A DNA stretch of 64,000 bases. It comes from Niallia sp. FSL W8-0635. Its GTDB lineage: Bacteria; Bacillota; Bacilli; Bacillales; Cytobacillaceae. Position 1 is the stretch's first letter. Every line of letters begins with the position of its first letter. The stretch covers positions 1,838,501 to 1,902,500 of the forward strand of contig NZ_JBBOYD010000001.1 of the NCBI RefSeq assembly GCF_038007965.1, read 5' to 3'. A program made the translations under genes and the position numbers. This document shows, piece by piece, positions 38,304 through 47,109 of this stretch. Under the pieces are notes generated by a model. The model worked only from the letters and a program-made list of their open reading frames with translations, had not been told where the DNA came from and did no database searches.

Positions 38304-38722
38304 AGTAGATTCTCCTTGATGCGTATTGATTGGCGTTGATACATGCATCATATCGGAGGATCTTTTTTTATGCAAGCCCCTAAAACTAACCTCACAGGAA
38401 TGCTCCTGTGGGATTAGCGAGACAGCCTGAGACCCTGCAGGCCAAGGGCCGAAGCGGCTCAGCGCGAGCCCCACGGAAAGCGGAGTGTATTCAGGCTGCG
38501 GCTCATAGCAACAAACTTTACGAAAACAGCCAATCGGTAAGACCAACTTTAGTGAAACAGCCTACCAATTAAATGAGAGATTGTGTGTTTTTATAGATGG
38601 GCATTATACTTATGTACTAGCTTTGTTAATTATTGTTAAATATTTGCAAAGGCGTAATAAAAATAAGAATAAGTAGAATAATAAAAAGTAGCATATAACT
38701 TTATTTTTCGGAGGGAAAACGT

Positions 38723-38989
38723 TTGATTATTCAAAGCGTTGTTTTACTTGTTCTTATTGGAGGAATTGCCTTAATGATAAAAGGGCATCTTGTAGAGCAT
38801 CATGCCTATGTTCAACTTGGAGACTCCTTACCAACTAAAAAAATGGAGGAAGCAGAGTGGGAAAATCTGCTTACTTTAGAAGAAGAAAATCTATTTCTAA
38901 GTAGTTTATCAGGCATGCGCATGAAAATAATCGGCGCGCTTTTAATAGCGATTCCGGCTAGTATTCTAATTTTATTTCATATTCATTAG
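38723..38989 (+). CDS. Small two-helix membrane protein of unknown function
   Basis: An 88-residue protein. Transmembrane helices lie at about 3-20 and 67-85, and an acidic linker (MEEAEWENLLTLEEENLF) between them. The start is TTG at 38723, with CGGAGGG 7 nt upstream. I recognise no family. It lies between the split MITE and the 21-nt repeat array, apparently as a single-gene unit. The gap before it (38563-38722) is A+T-rich without a firm promoter. Confidence 0.65.
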   Translation: MIIQSVVLLVLIGGIALMIKGHLVEHHAYVQLGDSLPTKKMEEAEWENLLTLEEENLFLSSLSGMRMKIIGALLIAIPASILILFHIH

Positions 38990-38997
38990 TTTTTGGT

Positions 38998-39155
38998 TTG
39001 GCTGATAAGAGGGCGAGATTGGCTGATAAAATAAATTTTTTGGCTGATAAGAGAGCGAGATTGGCTGATAAAATAAATTTTTGGCTGATAAGAGATCCAG
39101 ATTGGCTGATAAAATAAATTTTTTGGCTGATAAGAGAGCAAAATTGGCTGATATA
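38998..39155 (+). repeat. Array of eight TTGGCTGATAA motifs at 20-21 nt spacing
   Basis: The motif starts at 38998, 39019, 39040, 39061, 39081, 39102, 39123 and 39144. Two spacer types alternate, GAGAGCGAGA-like and AATAAATTTT-like, so the array is also a 42-nt tandem repeat. The same motif with the same spacing recurs at 55042-55156 with unrelated spacers. Confidence 0.93.
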
Positions 39156-39256
39156 ATGGCTAGAAGATATATAAATTAGATTTTTGTTTGATTATAAAGG
39201 ATGCTTTTGCTAGCAATTCGTCCGAAGTAACCAAAATCAATAACGAATATACACTA

Positions 39257-39291
39257 AAACTCCTGTTAACTTTCACAAACAGGAGTTTTTT
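39257..39291 (+). terminator. Rho-independent terminator
   Basis: AAACTCCTGTT against AAACAGGAGTTT with a T run; it ends the unit containing the small membrane protein and the repeat array. The following gap to 39512 is A+T-rich and must contain the promoter of the large operon, but no unique -35/-10 pair stands out. Confidence 0.85.
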
Positions 39292-39512
39292 ATTCGAAAA
39301 TACTAACAAATAGTTCCTGGCATATAAAACCTTTCGACCATTCCCTTCGTCTAATAACAAAAAGAAGAAAAATTTTACAAAAACAGATGTATAAAAAGTG
39401 TATTATGTTGTAAAATTACATTATAAAATTTTTCTAATTTAGTGTAGGGAGGAAACGATTGCCAATCGTCTATTAATTAGAAAGAAAAAATAAAAAATGG
39501 GGGAAACATAGT

Positions 39513-41858
39513 TTGCGAAAAGTCAAAAAAGTCTTAATTATATGTTTTATTTTATTTTTTGCCACTACTTTTATTGTGAAAGAAGCAAATGCAGCAGCTT
39601 CAGCCGGGATAAAAATTACGACAGAAGCTGGCTTGGATGGAAAGATAATAGACGGAAAAGGGTTTACACTTAAGGTTACGATTGACAATAACGAAAAGGA
39701 TTTCAAAGGTGATTTACTTATTCCTTATTCGCCAAGCTATGATATAGGCGGACAAACATTAGTGCCTGTCGATATACCGGCAAATAGCAAGAAAACTTAT
39801 ACAGTAACTATCCCAGGAATTTCTTCTGATTCTAACTATTCTAGCAATAAGATGAAATTATATCGAGGAAGTTGGCAGGAAGACGAGGAAGTAAATTTCA
39901 CTGGAATAAAAGAAGTGAGACTGACCTTAATTTCTGATCAGACTTTAGGAATTCTTACAGATCGATATGACAAATTTAAAGATTTACGAAAGCTTCCAAG
40001 TAATTCAATATATACAACGGAACTTCTTAAAGAAGAAATACCTGATCAAGCATTGGCACTTGAAACGTTAAGCTTTTTACTTGTGGATCAGTTCTCCCTT
40101 ACAGAATTAACAGACACGCAGCAGCAGGCGATTAAGAAATGGATTGAAAATGGAGGAATCTTAATTACCGGAGCAACCACAAATGGAAAGCAAGCATACG
40201 GCAGTTTAGAAGCACTTATGCCATTGGAACTTGGAAAGGAAGAAGAGATTCCATTGTCCGGAATCGATACAAAAACGAAAGAACAAGAAAAGATATCGGC
40301 ATTTCGAGCTTCTCTAACAGATGGGTCTGATGCTATAACGATACATAATGAACATCCCCTAGTAGCGAAAAAAAACCTTGGGGAAGGGAAAATTATTCAA
40401 ACCGCTTTTTCACTTAGTGATCCTGCATTACTTAATTGGCAAGGTTTTAATAGTTGGATGGAAAACCTATTGCGAACAGAGAATACACAGCTAACCGTCA
40501 ATTATCAATACAGCGGGAATCCTTTAAGTAGTCTATACTATCAATTTGTCGAATCAAATGAGTATTTTAAAAGTTCTACGATTACAACTGGTCTGTTACT
40601 AATAATATTGGTAGGTTATTTAGTCGTTATTGTGCCAATTTTGTTCTTTGTATTAAAAAAATACGATAAAAGAGAACATGCTTGGTGGATCATTCCGAGT
40701 CTTTCGATCCTTTTATCACTAGGAATGTTTATTACTGGGGCAAAAGATAAAATAAAAAACCCTCAATTAAATGAAATGGGTATCTATCAATATAGCAACA
40801 ATTATTTATCGGGCTACCAAGCAACAACCCTTTTATCCAATAAATCTGGTGATTTTGCTTTAACGTATGATAAAGATACGTATACACCTTTTCCTTATTT
40901 AGGATATGGAGAGCTCCGAGTCAAAACTATTACAAATGAAAAAGTGAAAAATAATGAAATCATTTTTCCAGAGGTAGAATATTGGTCTAACCGTACGATG
41001 TATGGAAAATCCACTATGCCAATAGAAGGTGGATTCAGCCATGATTTTGATGTAACAGAAAAAGATATTTCAGGAACGATAACGAATCAATATCCATTTG
41101 ACTTTGCAAAAGTATTTATATGGTCTGGTAAAGAAAAAATAGAGCTAGGTTCCATTGCAGCTGGCGAAACGAAGAAGGTTCAAGTCACACGTAAGAATAA
41201 ATATTTTTCCAGTCCAAATGGAAATGGCTATGGTTATTCTATGTACGATTATAAAGGCAATGATTTAAGGGAGTTCAGGGAATCAGTGGCTGAAAGTATG
41301 GTGCTAAGCACGGATTACTTTAAAGACTTATCTACTGGGAATCCAATGTTAATTGCGATTACAAATGAAGATATCGTTAATGTTGGGGTTGCTAGTGGAA
41401 AGGTAACGAAAAATAGTACCAATTTAATTATGGAGCCAATTATTTTAGCCAATCATTTTTCTGGAGAGTTTACGATTAATGATAGGAATATGGAACAAAA
41501 ATTAACCATTCTCGACGGGGAAATTTATAGTGAGAGCTACCAAAATAATGATATTTCATTAGAGGATGGCGAATATTTATATACGCTTGAAATTCCGAAG
41601 TCATATGATGTTAAATCACTAATCTTTGATTCATTAACTGTACAGCCAAAGGGGAATGCTGGTGTAAAATATAGTATTTATAACAAGGAAACGGATGCTT
41701 ATGAAGAAATAAAGAGTCTTTTTAAAGTGGATAAAGAAAAAATATCTAATTATATAGATGGAAATCGAAAAATCAATATGAAGGTAGATAAAGCAACGAA
41801 TGGAGATCCGTATATTCAGCTGCCATCCGTTAAAATCAAAGGAGAGATAAAAGAATGA
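39513..41858 (+). CDS. Secreted/membrane-anchored protein, first gene of MoxR-VWA-ABC operon
   Basis: A 781-residue protein. A signal peptide (MRKVKKVLIICFILFF..) has likely cleavage after EANA. Then come a beta-sandwich-like domain, a glutamine-amidotransferase-like fold (FLLVDQFSLTEL, then WIENGGILITGA, about 180-260), two transmembrane helices (about 357-382 and 390-410) with a short charged loop, and an extracellular C-terminal half of about 370 residues. The start is TTG at 39513 after GGGGG. The topology suggests an exported accessory subunit of the ABC transporter encoded next (4-nt overlap). The two-helix plus amidotransferase-like arrangement recalls GldG-type ABC auxiliary proteins, but this is a loose comparison. 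Confidence 0.75.
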   Translation: MRKVKKVLIICFILFFATTFIVKEANAAASAGIKITTEAGLDGKIIDGKGFTLKVTIDNNEKDFKGDLLIPYSPSYDIGGQTLVPVDIPANSKKTYTVTIPGISSDSNYSSNKMKLYRGSWQEDEEVNFTGIKEVRLTLISDQTLGILTDRYDKFKDLRKLPSNSIYTTELLKEEIPDQALALETLSFLLVDQFSLTELTDTQQQAIKKWIENGGILITGATTNGKQAYGSLEALMPLELGKEEEIPLSGIDTKTKEQEKISAFRASLTDGSDAITIHNEHPLVAKKNLGEGKIIQTAFSLSDPALLNWQGFNSWMENLLRTENTQLTVNYQYSGNPLSSLYYQFVESNEYFKSSTITTGLLLIILVGYLVVIVPILFFVLKKYDKREHAWWIIPSLSILLSLGMFITGAKDKIKNPQLNEMGIYQYSNNYLSGYQATTLLSNKSGDFALTYDKDTYTPFPYLGYGELRVKTITNEKVKNNEIIFPEVEYWSNRTMYGKSTMPIEGGFSHDFDVTEKDISGTITNQYPFDFAKVFIWSGKEKIELGSIAAGETKKVQVTRKNKYFSSPNGNGYGYSMYDYKGNDLREFRESVAESMVLSTDYFKDLSTGNPMLIAITNEDIVNVGVASGKVTKNSTNLIMEPIILANHFSGEFTINDRNMEQKLTILDGEIYSESYQNNDISLEDGEYLYTLEIPKSYDVKSLIFDSLTVQPKGNAGVKYSIYNKETDAYEEIKSLFKVDKEKISNYIDGNRKINMKVDKATNGDPYIQLPSVKIKGEIKE

Positions 41859-42787
41859 TAGAGATAAAAGGCCTTTCCAAGAAGTATGGAAAGTTTACAG
41901 CACTAGAGCCGTTAGATCTTCAGATTGATAAAGGCTGTGTGTTTGGTTTTGTTGGTCAAAATGGAGCAGGTAAATCTACGACATTTTCCATTCTTGCTAC
42001 TTTATTAGCGCCTACCTCTGGCACAGCAACTATTAATGGAGCGGATATTATTAAGCAGCCAAAAGAGGTAAGAAAGCAGTTAGGGTATATGCCTGATTTC
42101 TTTGGTGTTTATGATCAACTAAAAGCAGAAGAATATTTAGATTTCTATGGTGCTAGCTACGGGATCCCCGCAAGGCAAAGAGAAAAATTAATCCCCCAGC
42201 TATTAGAGCTAGTAAATCTCTCTCATAAGCGAAAAGACTATGTGGATCTTTTGTCGAGAGGAATGAAACAAAGACTTTGCCTTGCTAGAAGTTTAATCCA
42301 TGATCCATCCGTTCTTATTCTTGATGAACCTGCATCTGGATTGGATCCTCGCGCTAGAATTGAAATGCGTGAGATTTTAAAAGAATTAAAGAGTATGGGG
42401 AAAACGATCCTTATTTCTTCACATATTTTGCCAGAGCTAGCTGAAATGTGTGATGTCATTGGAATTTTGGATCAAGGGAAACTGGTTGCCCAAGGAACAG
42501 TATCCGCCATTCAACAGCAATTACAAAGTGAAAAAATCATTAGTGTAAAAACATTTGAAGTTCCTAAAACAGTTGCATTTTTAGAAGAAAACCCACGTAT
42601 TACAAAATTGGAAGTGTTAGAAGATGCAAAGACGATTCAATTTCTATTTAAAGGGGCAGATGAGGAGCAGGTAGCGCTATTAAAAACAGCGATTCTTAAG
42701 GATATTCCGATTATTAGTTTGTCAGAAATGGAAAGTAATTTAGAAGATGTATTTATGGAAATTACAAAGGAGGTTGAATTCTCTTGA
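41855..42787 (+). CDS. ABC transporter ATP-binding protein
   Basis: A 310-residue ATPase: Walker A GQNGAGKST, signature LSRGMKQRLCLARSL, Walker B VLILDEPASGLDP and switch histidine ISSHILPEL. A C-terminal extension of about 80 residues follows, as in DrrA/NatA/GldA-type exporters. It overlaps both neighbours by 4 nt (ATGA, TTGA), so it forms a unit with the upstream accessory protein and the downstream permease. An export function is likely. Confidence 0.93.
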   Translation: MIEIKGLSKKYGKFTALEPLDLQIDKGCVFGFVGQNGAGKSTTFSILATLLAPTSGTATINGADIIKQPKEVRKQLGYMPDFFGVYDQLKAEEYLDFYGASYGIPARQREKLIPQLLELVNLSHKRKDYVDLLSRGMKQRLCLARSLIHDPSVLILDEPASGLDPRARIEMREILKELKSMGKTILISSHILPELAEMCDVIGILDQGKLVAQGTVSAIQQQLQSEKIISVKTFEVPKTVAFLEENPRITKLEVLEDAKTIQFLFKGADEEQVALLKTAILKDIPIISLSEMESNLEDVFMEITKEVEFS

Positions 42788-43632
42788 AAACTTATTTCAT
42801 AAACCCTGTTTTAAATAAAGAGTTAAAATTACGCTTTCGCTCAGGAAAAACGTTTCTTGGAATTCTTTTTTATCTCCTTGCACTTTCCTTACTGATGGTT
42901 GCTTTTATGTATGTACTAAGGACAACAAGTCCCATCGGTTTTTTTAAACCGCAGGAAAGTCGTATGATGTTCATGTTTTTGGCTTTCTTTCAACTAGGCT
43001 TGGTTCTATTTATTACCCCAGGTCTTACTGGCGGAGTGATAAGTAGTGAGCGGGAAAGGCAAACATTAAGCATTTTGTTAACAACAACACAAAGTAGTTT
43101 CACCATCATTATTGGAAAATTACTTTCCTCCATTGCTTATTTAGTCTTGTTGATACTAGCAAGCTTGCCGATATATAGCTTTGTATTTTTATATGGTGGA
43201 ATCTCACCGATACAGCTAGTGCAAGTGTTTTTCTTTAGCTTATTTACCATGCTTGTTATTGGTAGCTTTGGTGTTTTATTTTCAACGCTGATTCGCAAAA
43301 CGATTGTCAGCATGGTTACAACCTATAGTGTAACGTTATTTATTATTGGTGGAACGGTAGTTATATCGCTCATTCTTTTTCAAATGGCAGATATCTATTC
43401 TAGTCCAGTACCTAAAGAAGTACCTTCCGTCTATTTTAGTGCCATGTTTAACCCTGGCATTGTGTTAGCAGATATATTTGAACCAACTGTATCTGAACAA
43501 ATAAAGGAGTTAACTGGTATCAAATTCCCAATATGGGCGGCTCATATCATTAGTTATTGCTTCGTTATTGCCTTGTCACTAACAATCAGTGTTCGGAAAT
43601 TACGGGCAAATATGAAAAAGGGAAGTAGATAA
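42784..43632 (+). CDS. ABC-2 type transporter permease
   Basis: A 282-residue membrane protein with about six helices. A large first hydrophilic turn carries ITPGLTGGVISSERERQTLSIL, typical of ABC-2/GldF-like permeases. The start is TTG at 42784, with AAGGAGG 10 nt upstream, overlapping the ATPase stop. It partners the ATPase upstream. Confidence 0.9.
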   Translation: MKTYFINPVLNKELKLRFRSGKTFLGILFYLLALSLLMVAFMYVLRTTSPIGFFKPQESRMMFMFLAFFQLGLVLFITPGLTGGVISSERERQTLSILLTTTQSSFTIIIGKLLSSIAYLVLLILASLPIYSFVFLYGGISPIQLVQVFFFSLFTMLVIGSFGVLFSTLIRKTIVSMVTTYSVTLFIIGGTVVISLILFQMADIYSSPVPKEVPSVYFSAMFNPGIVLADIFEPTVSEQIKELTGIKFPIWAAHIISYCFVIALSLTISVRKLRANMKKGSR

Positions 43633-43636
43633 AGGC

Positions 43637-45202
43637 ATGGAAAACCTTAAACAATATAAGGAATTAGTGAAGCCGGTAAGACAGTCCCTGGCGAGAGAAT
43701 TGATTGCAAAAGAGTTATGTTTATTTCTTGCGATTGTAGGAGGGGTTTTCCTCCTACTCTCTGTTATTGCCTATTTTTTTGTCCTTCCGTTTCTGTCTTC
43801 CATTCTTCTGATAGCTTCAAGTATTTGTGTTTTCTTTCTCCTGTTTCGATTATGGAGAAAATGGCCAACAGAAAAACAGGCAGTAAAACTATATAATCAG
43901 TTTGTTTCCGATGATTATGCACTGGCGGCCTATTCCTATTTACAGAGTGAGGGTGCGGTTGAACAGCTAGTAGTAAAACAGGCCATATCAGAAATGGAAC
44001 GGAAACAACTAGCTGTATTAAAGCGAAAGAAAAGGTATATCTATTCAACATTTATTTTTTCAGGTGTTGCCTGTCTCGCGATGTGTGTACTGTTGCAGCT
44101 TTTCCCATCGGTTAATATGGAAGCTGCGAAGAAAAAGGAAAACGAGATAAAAACGATCGCTAAAGCAGAAAAAGAATTAGAAAAAGCGATAAAAAAAGAA
44201 ACAGATAAACAAGTGAAAAAAGAACTTAAACAGGTGCAAAAGGAATTAGAGAAGAAGGAAACAGTAGAAAAAAACTTTGCAGAATTGGAAAAACAAACGA
44301 AAGAGCTACAGCTGAAAAAAAGGAAGCTCCAAGAGAAAAGCGGCGAACGTCAAAAAGCAGAAGCAACGCTAGATGAAGCTGGTTTAAAGTCTCTTTCTAA
44401 AGCCATTTCAGAGAAGGATCAAGAATTAGTTAAAAAGGAATTACAAAAAGCAAACGAACAATATGAACAGTTAACAGATAAGCAAAAAGAGGCCCTCAAT
44501 CAACTGACTGGTGGAAATAAGCAGTTAACAGATGAACAGTTACAGCAGCTATTAGAGCAGATGGATGAATTATTAAATAATGAAGAGCTTCTACAACAAT
44601 TAGAATCTGTACAGACCGAACTAGCTCAAATAGAAAATCTACTGAAAAATGAAAGTCTTGCAAATGGAATAACGGTACCTAATTCAAGTACAGTAGCGAA
44701 TGGATCGAGTAATAATGGTGCGAATTCTCCTGGAAATGCAAATGGTCAACAAGATCAAAATGACAATGACGGATCAACTAGTGGAAATGCTGGTTCTAGC
44801 TCAGGGGATGGTGCGGGGAATGGTTCTGGCAGTGGAAATGGCTCTGGATCAGGATCAGGCAGTGGATCTGGAAGCGGCTCAGGCTCCGGTAATGGTGGGG
44901 GATCTGGAAATGGCTCAGGAGCTGGGTTCGGTAGCGGAAGCAGAGAGCTATTAACAGTTCCGGAAAAAGTGGATGGAAAAGAAAATACGGAAGTGGATTC
45001 AGGTAAACTCGGGGATGGAAAGCAAGGTCAAATCTCAGAAGGAGAAGGGCCAATTCTAAAAGGGAATGTTCGTCCATATGAACAAGTATTTTCAGAATAT
45101 GAAGCCTCTTACCGAGAAAGCACAGCGAGATATAAATTACCAAATGACTTAGAAAATATAGTAAAGAATTATTTTACCGATATCAAACCAAATGAAAAGT
45201 AG
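43637..45202 (+). CDS. Membrane protein with coiled coil and Gly/Ser/Asn-rich linker
   Basis: A 521-residue protein. Hydrophobic helices lie at about 28-48, 50-72 and 134-156. A Lys/Glu/Gln-rich coiled coil follows (about 165-345), then a low-complexity Gly-Ser-Asn linker (about 350-435). A conserved-looking tail ends with YEASYRESTARYKLPNDLE and VKNYFTDI. Tails of this kind (tyrosine-rich, closing on V..YF) are common in membrane proteins encoded beside MoxR/VWA genes. I cannot name the family. It sits 4 nt after the permease and 9 nt before the MoxR gene. The linker DNA is itself repetitive and prone to length variation. Confidence 0.75.
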   Translation: MENLKQYKELVKPVRQSLARELIAKELCLFLAIVGGVFLLLSVIAYFFVLPFLSSILLIASSICVFFLLFRLWRKWPTEKQAVKLYNQFVSDDYALAAYSYLQSEGAVEQLVVKQAISEMERKQLAVLKRKKRYIYSTFIFSGVACLAMCVLLQLFPSVNMEAAKKKENEIKTIAKAEKELEKAIKKETDKQVKKELKQVQKELEKKETVEKNFAELEKQTKELQLKKRKLQEKSGERQKAEATLDEAGLKSLSKAISEKDQELVKKELQKANEQYEQLTDKQKEALNQLTGGNKQLTDEQLQQLLEQMDELLNNEELLQQLESVQTELAQIENLLKNESLANGITVPNSSTVANGSSNNGANSPGNANGQQDQNDNDGSTSGNAGSSSGDGAGNGSGSGNGSGSGSGSGSGSGSGSGNGGGSGNGSGAGFGSGSRELLTVPEKVDGKENTEVDSGKLGDGKQGQISEGEGPILKGNVRPYEQVFSEYEASYRESTARYKLPNDLENIVKNYFTDIKPNEK

Positions 45203-45211
45203 GGGAAGAAG

Positions 45212-46222
45212 ATGGAAAAAGAAATCGTAGAACAGGATTTTATTCAAGCAGAAGCAATACTTAAAAACGTAAAAGAAGAGATAGGAAATTTTATTGTTGG
45301 TCAAGAGAAAATTACCGATGAGGTTCTTTGGAGTATGCTGGCAGGTGGACATGTACTTTTAGAAGGGTTACCAGGTTTAGGTAAAACGATGATGATTCGT
45401 ACTATTTCGGAAGTAATGGACTTATCCTTTGCCAGAATTCAGTTTACGCCAGATTTAATGCCTGCAGATATTACGGGTACGATGGTGCTGCAGCCTGATG
45501 AAAAAGGAAAACAGCAATTTCATTTTCATGAGGGACCTTTATTTAAGCATATTGTCCTGGCTGATGAAATCAACCGAGCTACACCGAAAACGCAAAGTGC
45601 CTTATTAGAGGCAATGGGAGAAAAAACGGTCACCATCATGGGGGAAACCAAAAAGTTAGAAGCACCTTTTTTTGTATTAGCAACACAAAATCCCCTTGAT
45701 ATGGAGGGGACATATCCATTGCCGGAAGCCCAGTTGGATCGTTTTTTATGTAAATTACATGTCGCTTATCCATCAAAAGAGGAACTAAAAGCGATTATTA
45801 AGAGGACAACAGGGACAGACTCCACTACATTAACGCAAGTTGCCTCTGTAGAGGATATTATTCATTTACAAAGTCTTGTCAAACAAATTCTTGTTGCTGA
45901 CGACATTTTAGACGTTGCAGTCAATATTGTTTCTGCTACTCATCCCGGTTCAGAGGATGCGACAGAATTAGGAAATAAGTATATTCAAGCAGGAAGTGGG
46001 CCAAGGGGGCTGCAATCTTTAGTAACAATGGCAAAGGCAAGAGCTTTAGCATCTGGCAGATATCATGTTTCTATCGCAGATTTGCGATACGCGGCACTCC
46101 CTGTATTTAGACATCGTATTTTGCTTAATTTTGAAGGGGAGATTGCGGGTATAACACCTGACCAGATCATCGAAGATATTCTAGAAAAAACATTACGGAT
46201 TGAAGCAGGGAAGGGAAGATGA
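45212..46222 (+). CDS. MoxR-family AAA+ ATPase
   Basis: A 336-residue AAA+ chaperone-like ATPase: Walker A GLPGLGKTMM, Walker B VLADEINRATPKTQSALLEAM, sensor 1 ATQNPLDMEGTYPLPEAQLDRF, and a C-terminal lid. MoxR ATPases help assemble or activate the VWA-domain partners encoded next to them. It overlaps the DUF58 gene by 4 nt. Confidence 0.94.
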   Translation: MEKEIVEQDFIQAEAILKNVKEEIGNFIVGQEKITDEVLWSMLAGGHVLLEGLPGLGKTMMIRTISEVMDLSFARIQFTPDLMPADITGTMVLQPDEKGKQQFHFHEGPLFKHIVLADEINRATPKTQSALLEAMGEKTVTIMGETKKLEAPFFVLATQNPLDMEGTYPLPEAQLDRFLCKLHVAYPSKEELKAIIKRTTGTDSTTLTQVASVEDIIHLQSLVKQILVADDILDVAVNIVSATHPGSEDATELGNKYIQAGSGPRGLQSLVTMAKARALASGRYHVSIADLRYAALPVFRHRILLNFEGEIAGITPDQIIEDILEKTLRIEAGKGR

Positions 46223-47079
46223 AGGACTACCATTCCTTATTAGCAAGAATGAATCGAAAAAGTCTACTGGTTTCGACTAAAGGTGCAGGCATGCAAAATG
46301 GCAGAAGAAAATCCCATATCCATGGTACCTCCCTTGATTTTGCTGATTACAAAATCTATCATCCTGGCGATGATATCCGGCAAATTGATTGGAATGTCTA
46401 TGGGCGCACAAATAAGCCCTATATTAAAAGATTTCAAGATGAAAAAGAGATTTCCGTTAGTATATTCCTTGATGCAACTTCTTCGATGAAACAAATCCAT
46501 TCCAAATGGGAGTTAGCAAGAGAACTAGCAGCAAGCTTAGCCTATATTACACTGTCCCATGAAGATCGATTGAGTTTTGCGGCTATATCTACGAAGCTTG
46601 CCTTTCATCGCAAAGGATCGGTTCATAATAAAAGAACCTTTTATGAAATTGTTGGTGTGAAGGAGAAAACGGTAAATGAAAGCTTTACACAATCATTAAG
46701 GAGCACCATTATAACCCCAACACAAATGATTATTTTAATAACAGATGGTTTAGAAAAATTGTCTTTATTTGAAGAAAGTTTTAAACGGTTAAAGTACCGA
46801 AACCAACAAATATGGCTGATTCAATTACTAAGTGAGAGGGAGATAAATCCAGCTTTCTCTGGAGACATACAATTAGTCGATAGTGAGAATGGAAAAATGG
46901 TGGATGTAAGTCTTAATACTTCCATCAAAAATCTATATAAGAATAGACTTGATCAGCATAATCAAGAACTAGAAATTCTTTGTGGGACACATGGAATCCG
47001 TTATTGTCAAATCAGCGATAAACTGGATATACAAACGATTATTTTACGTGAACTAGCATTTGCTGGATTGGTTCAATAA
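46219..47079 (+). CDS. DUF58 domain protein (MoxR partner, VWA-like fold)
   Basis: A 286-residue soluble protein. The DUF58 signature is clear: DIRQIDWNVYGRTNKPYIKRF, followed by a metal-site-like start FLDATSSM and a VWA-like fold to the C-terminus. The family almost always sits beside MoxR, as here. It probably acts on the cytoplasmic side of the membrane complex. Confidence 0.92.
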   Translation: MKDYHSLLARMNRKSLLVSTKGAGMQNGRRKSHIHGTSLDFADYKIYHPGDDIRQIDWNVYGRTNKPYIKRFQDEKEISVSIFLDATSSMKQIHSKWELARELAASLAYITLSHEDRLSFAAISTKLAFHRKGSVHNKRTFYEIVGVKEKTVNESFTQSLRSTIITPTQMIILITDGLEKLSLFEESFKRLKYRNQQIWLIQLLSEREINPAFSGDIQLVDSENGKMVDVSLNTSIKNLYKNRLDQHNQELEILCGTHGIRYCQISDKLDIQTIILRELAFAGLVQ

Positions 47080-47109
47080 TACTCATTACGAGCCAAAAGG
47101 AGAGACAAA

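Larger units (their letters stand above)
36647..38404 (-). mobile_element. IS110-family insertion sequence, about 1.76 kb, inserted in a MITE
   Basis: Boundaries come from comparing the split MITE with the intact copy at 10121. Left flank ...TAGACT is followed by CCCTCCGG, and right end ...AGGAATG is followed by CTCCTGTGGG. The CT present at both junctions fits the CT core used by IS110-type recombinases. There are no terminal inverted repeats of note (a weak CCTCCG/CGGAGG subterminal pair only), as expected. It carries one gene on the - strand, about 100 nt of upstream non-coding DNA (38304-38402) and about 360 nt downstream (36647-37010). The longer 3' non-coding end resembles the IS1111-type arrangement. 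Confidence 0.85.
36563..38531 (+). mobile_element. MITE-like repeat (215 bp when joined) split by an IS110-family element, with 8-bp target duplication
   Basis: The left piece (36563-36646) and the right piece (38403-38531) join into one copy of the family found at 10121. The ends GGCTGTTTT (36563-36571) and AAAACAGCC (38523-38531) are perfect 9-bp inverted repeats. They are directly flanked by AATCGGTA at 36555-36562 and again at 38532-38539. This is the mark of a past transposition with an 8-bp duplication. No transposase is encoded; it would be mobilised in trans. An older end fragment (AACTTTAGTGAAACAGCC) lies just outside, ending near 38562. Confidence 0.85.

Noticed and set aside
38998..39155. 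CRISPR-like short repeats
   Set aside because: Spacing of only about 10 nt between 11-nt motifs is far too short, and spacers alternate between two fixed types.
44700..44954. Frame-shifted 84-codon frame in the Gly/Ser linker region
   Set aside because: It is a product of the repetitive codons of the overlapping gene.
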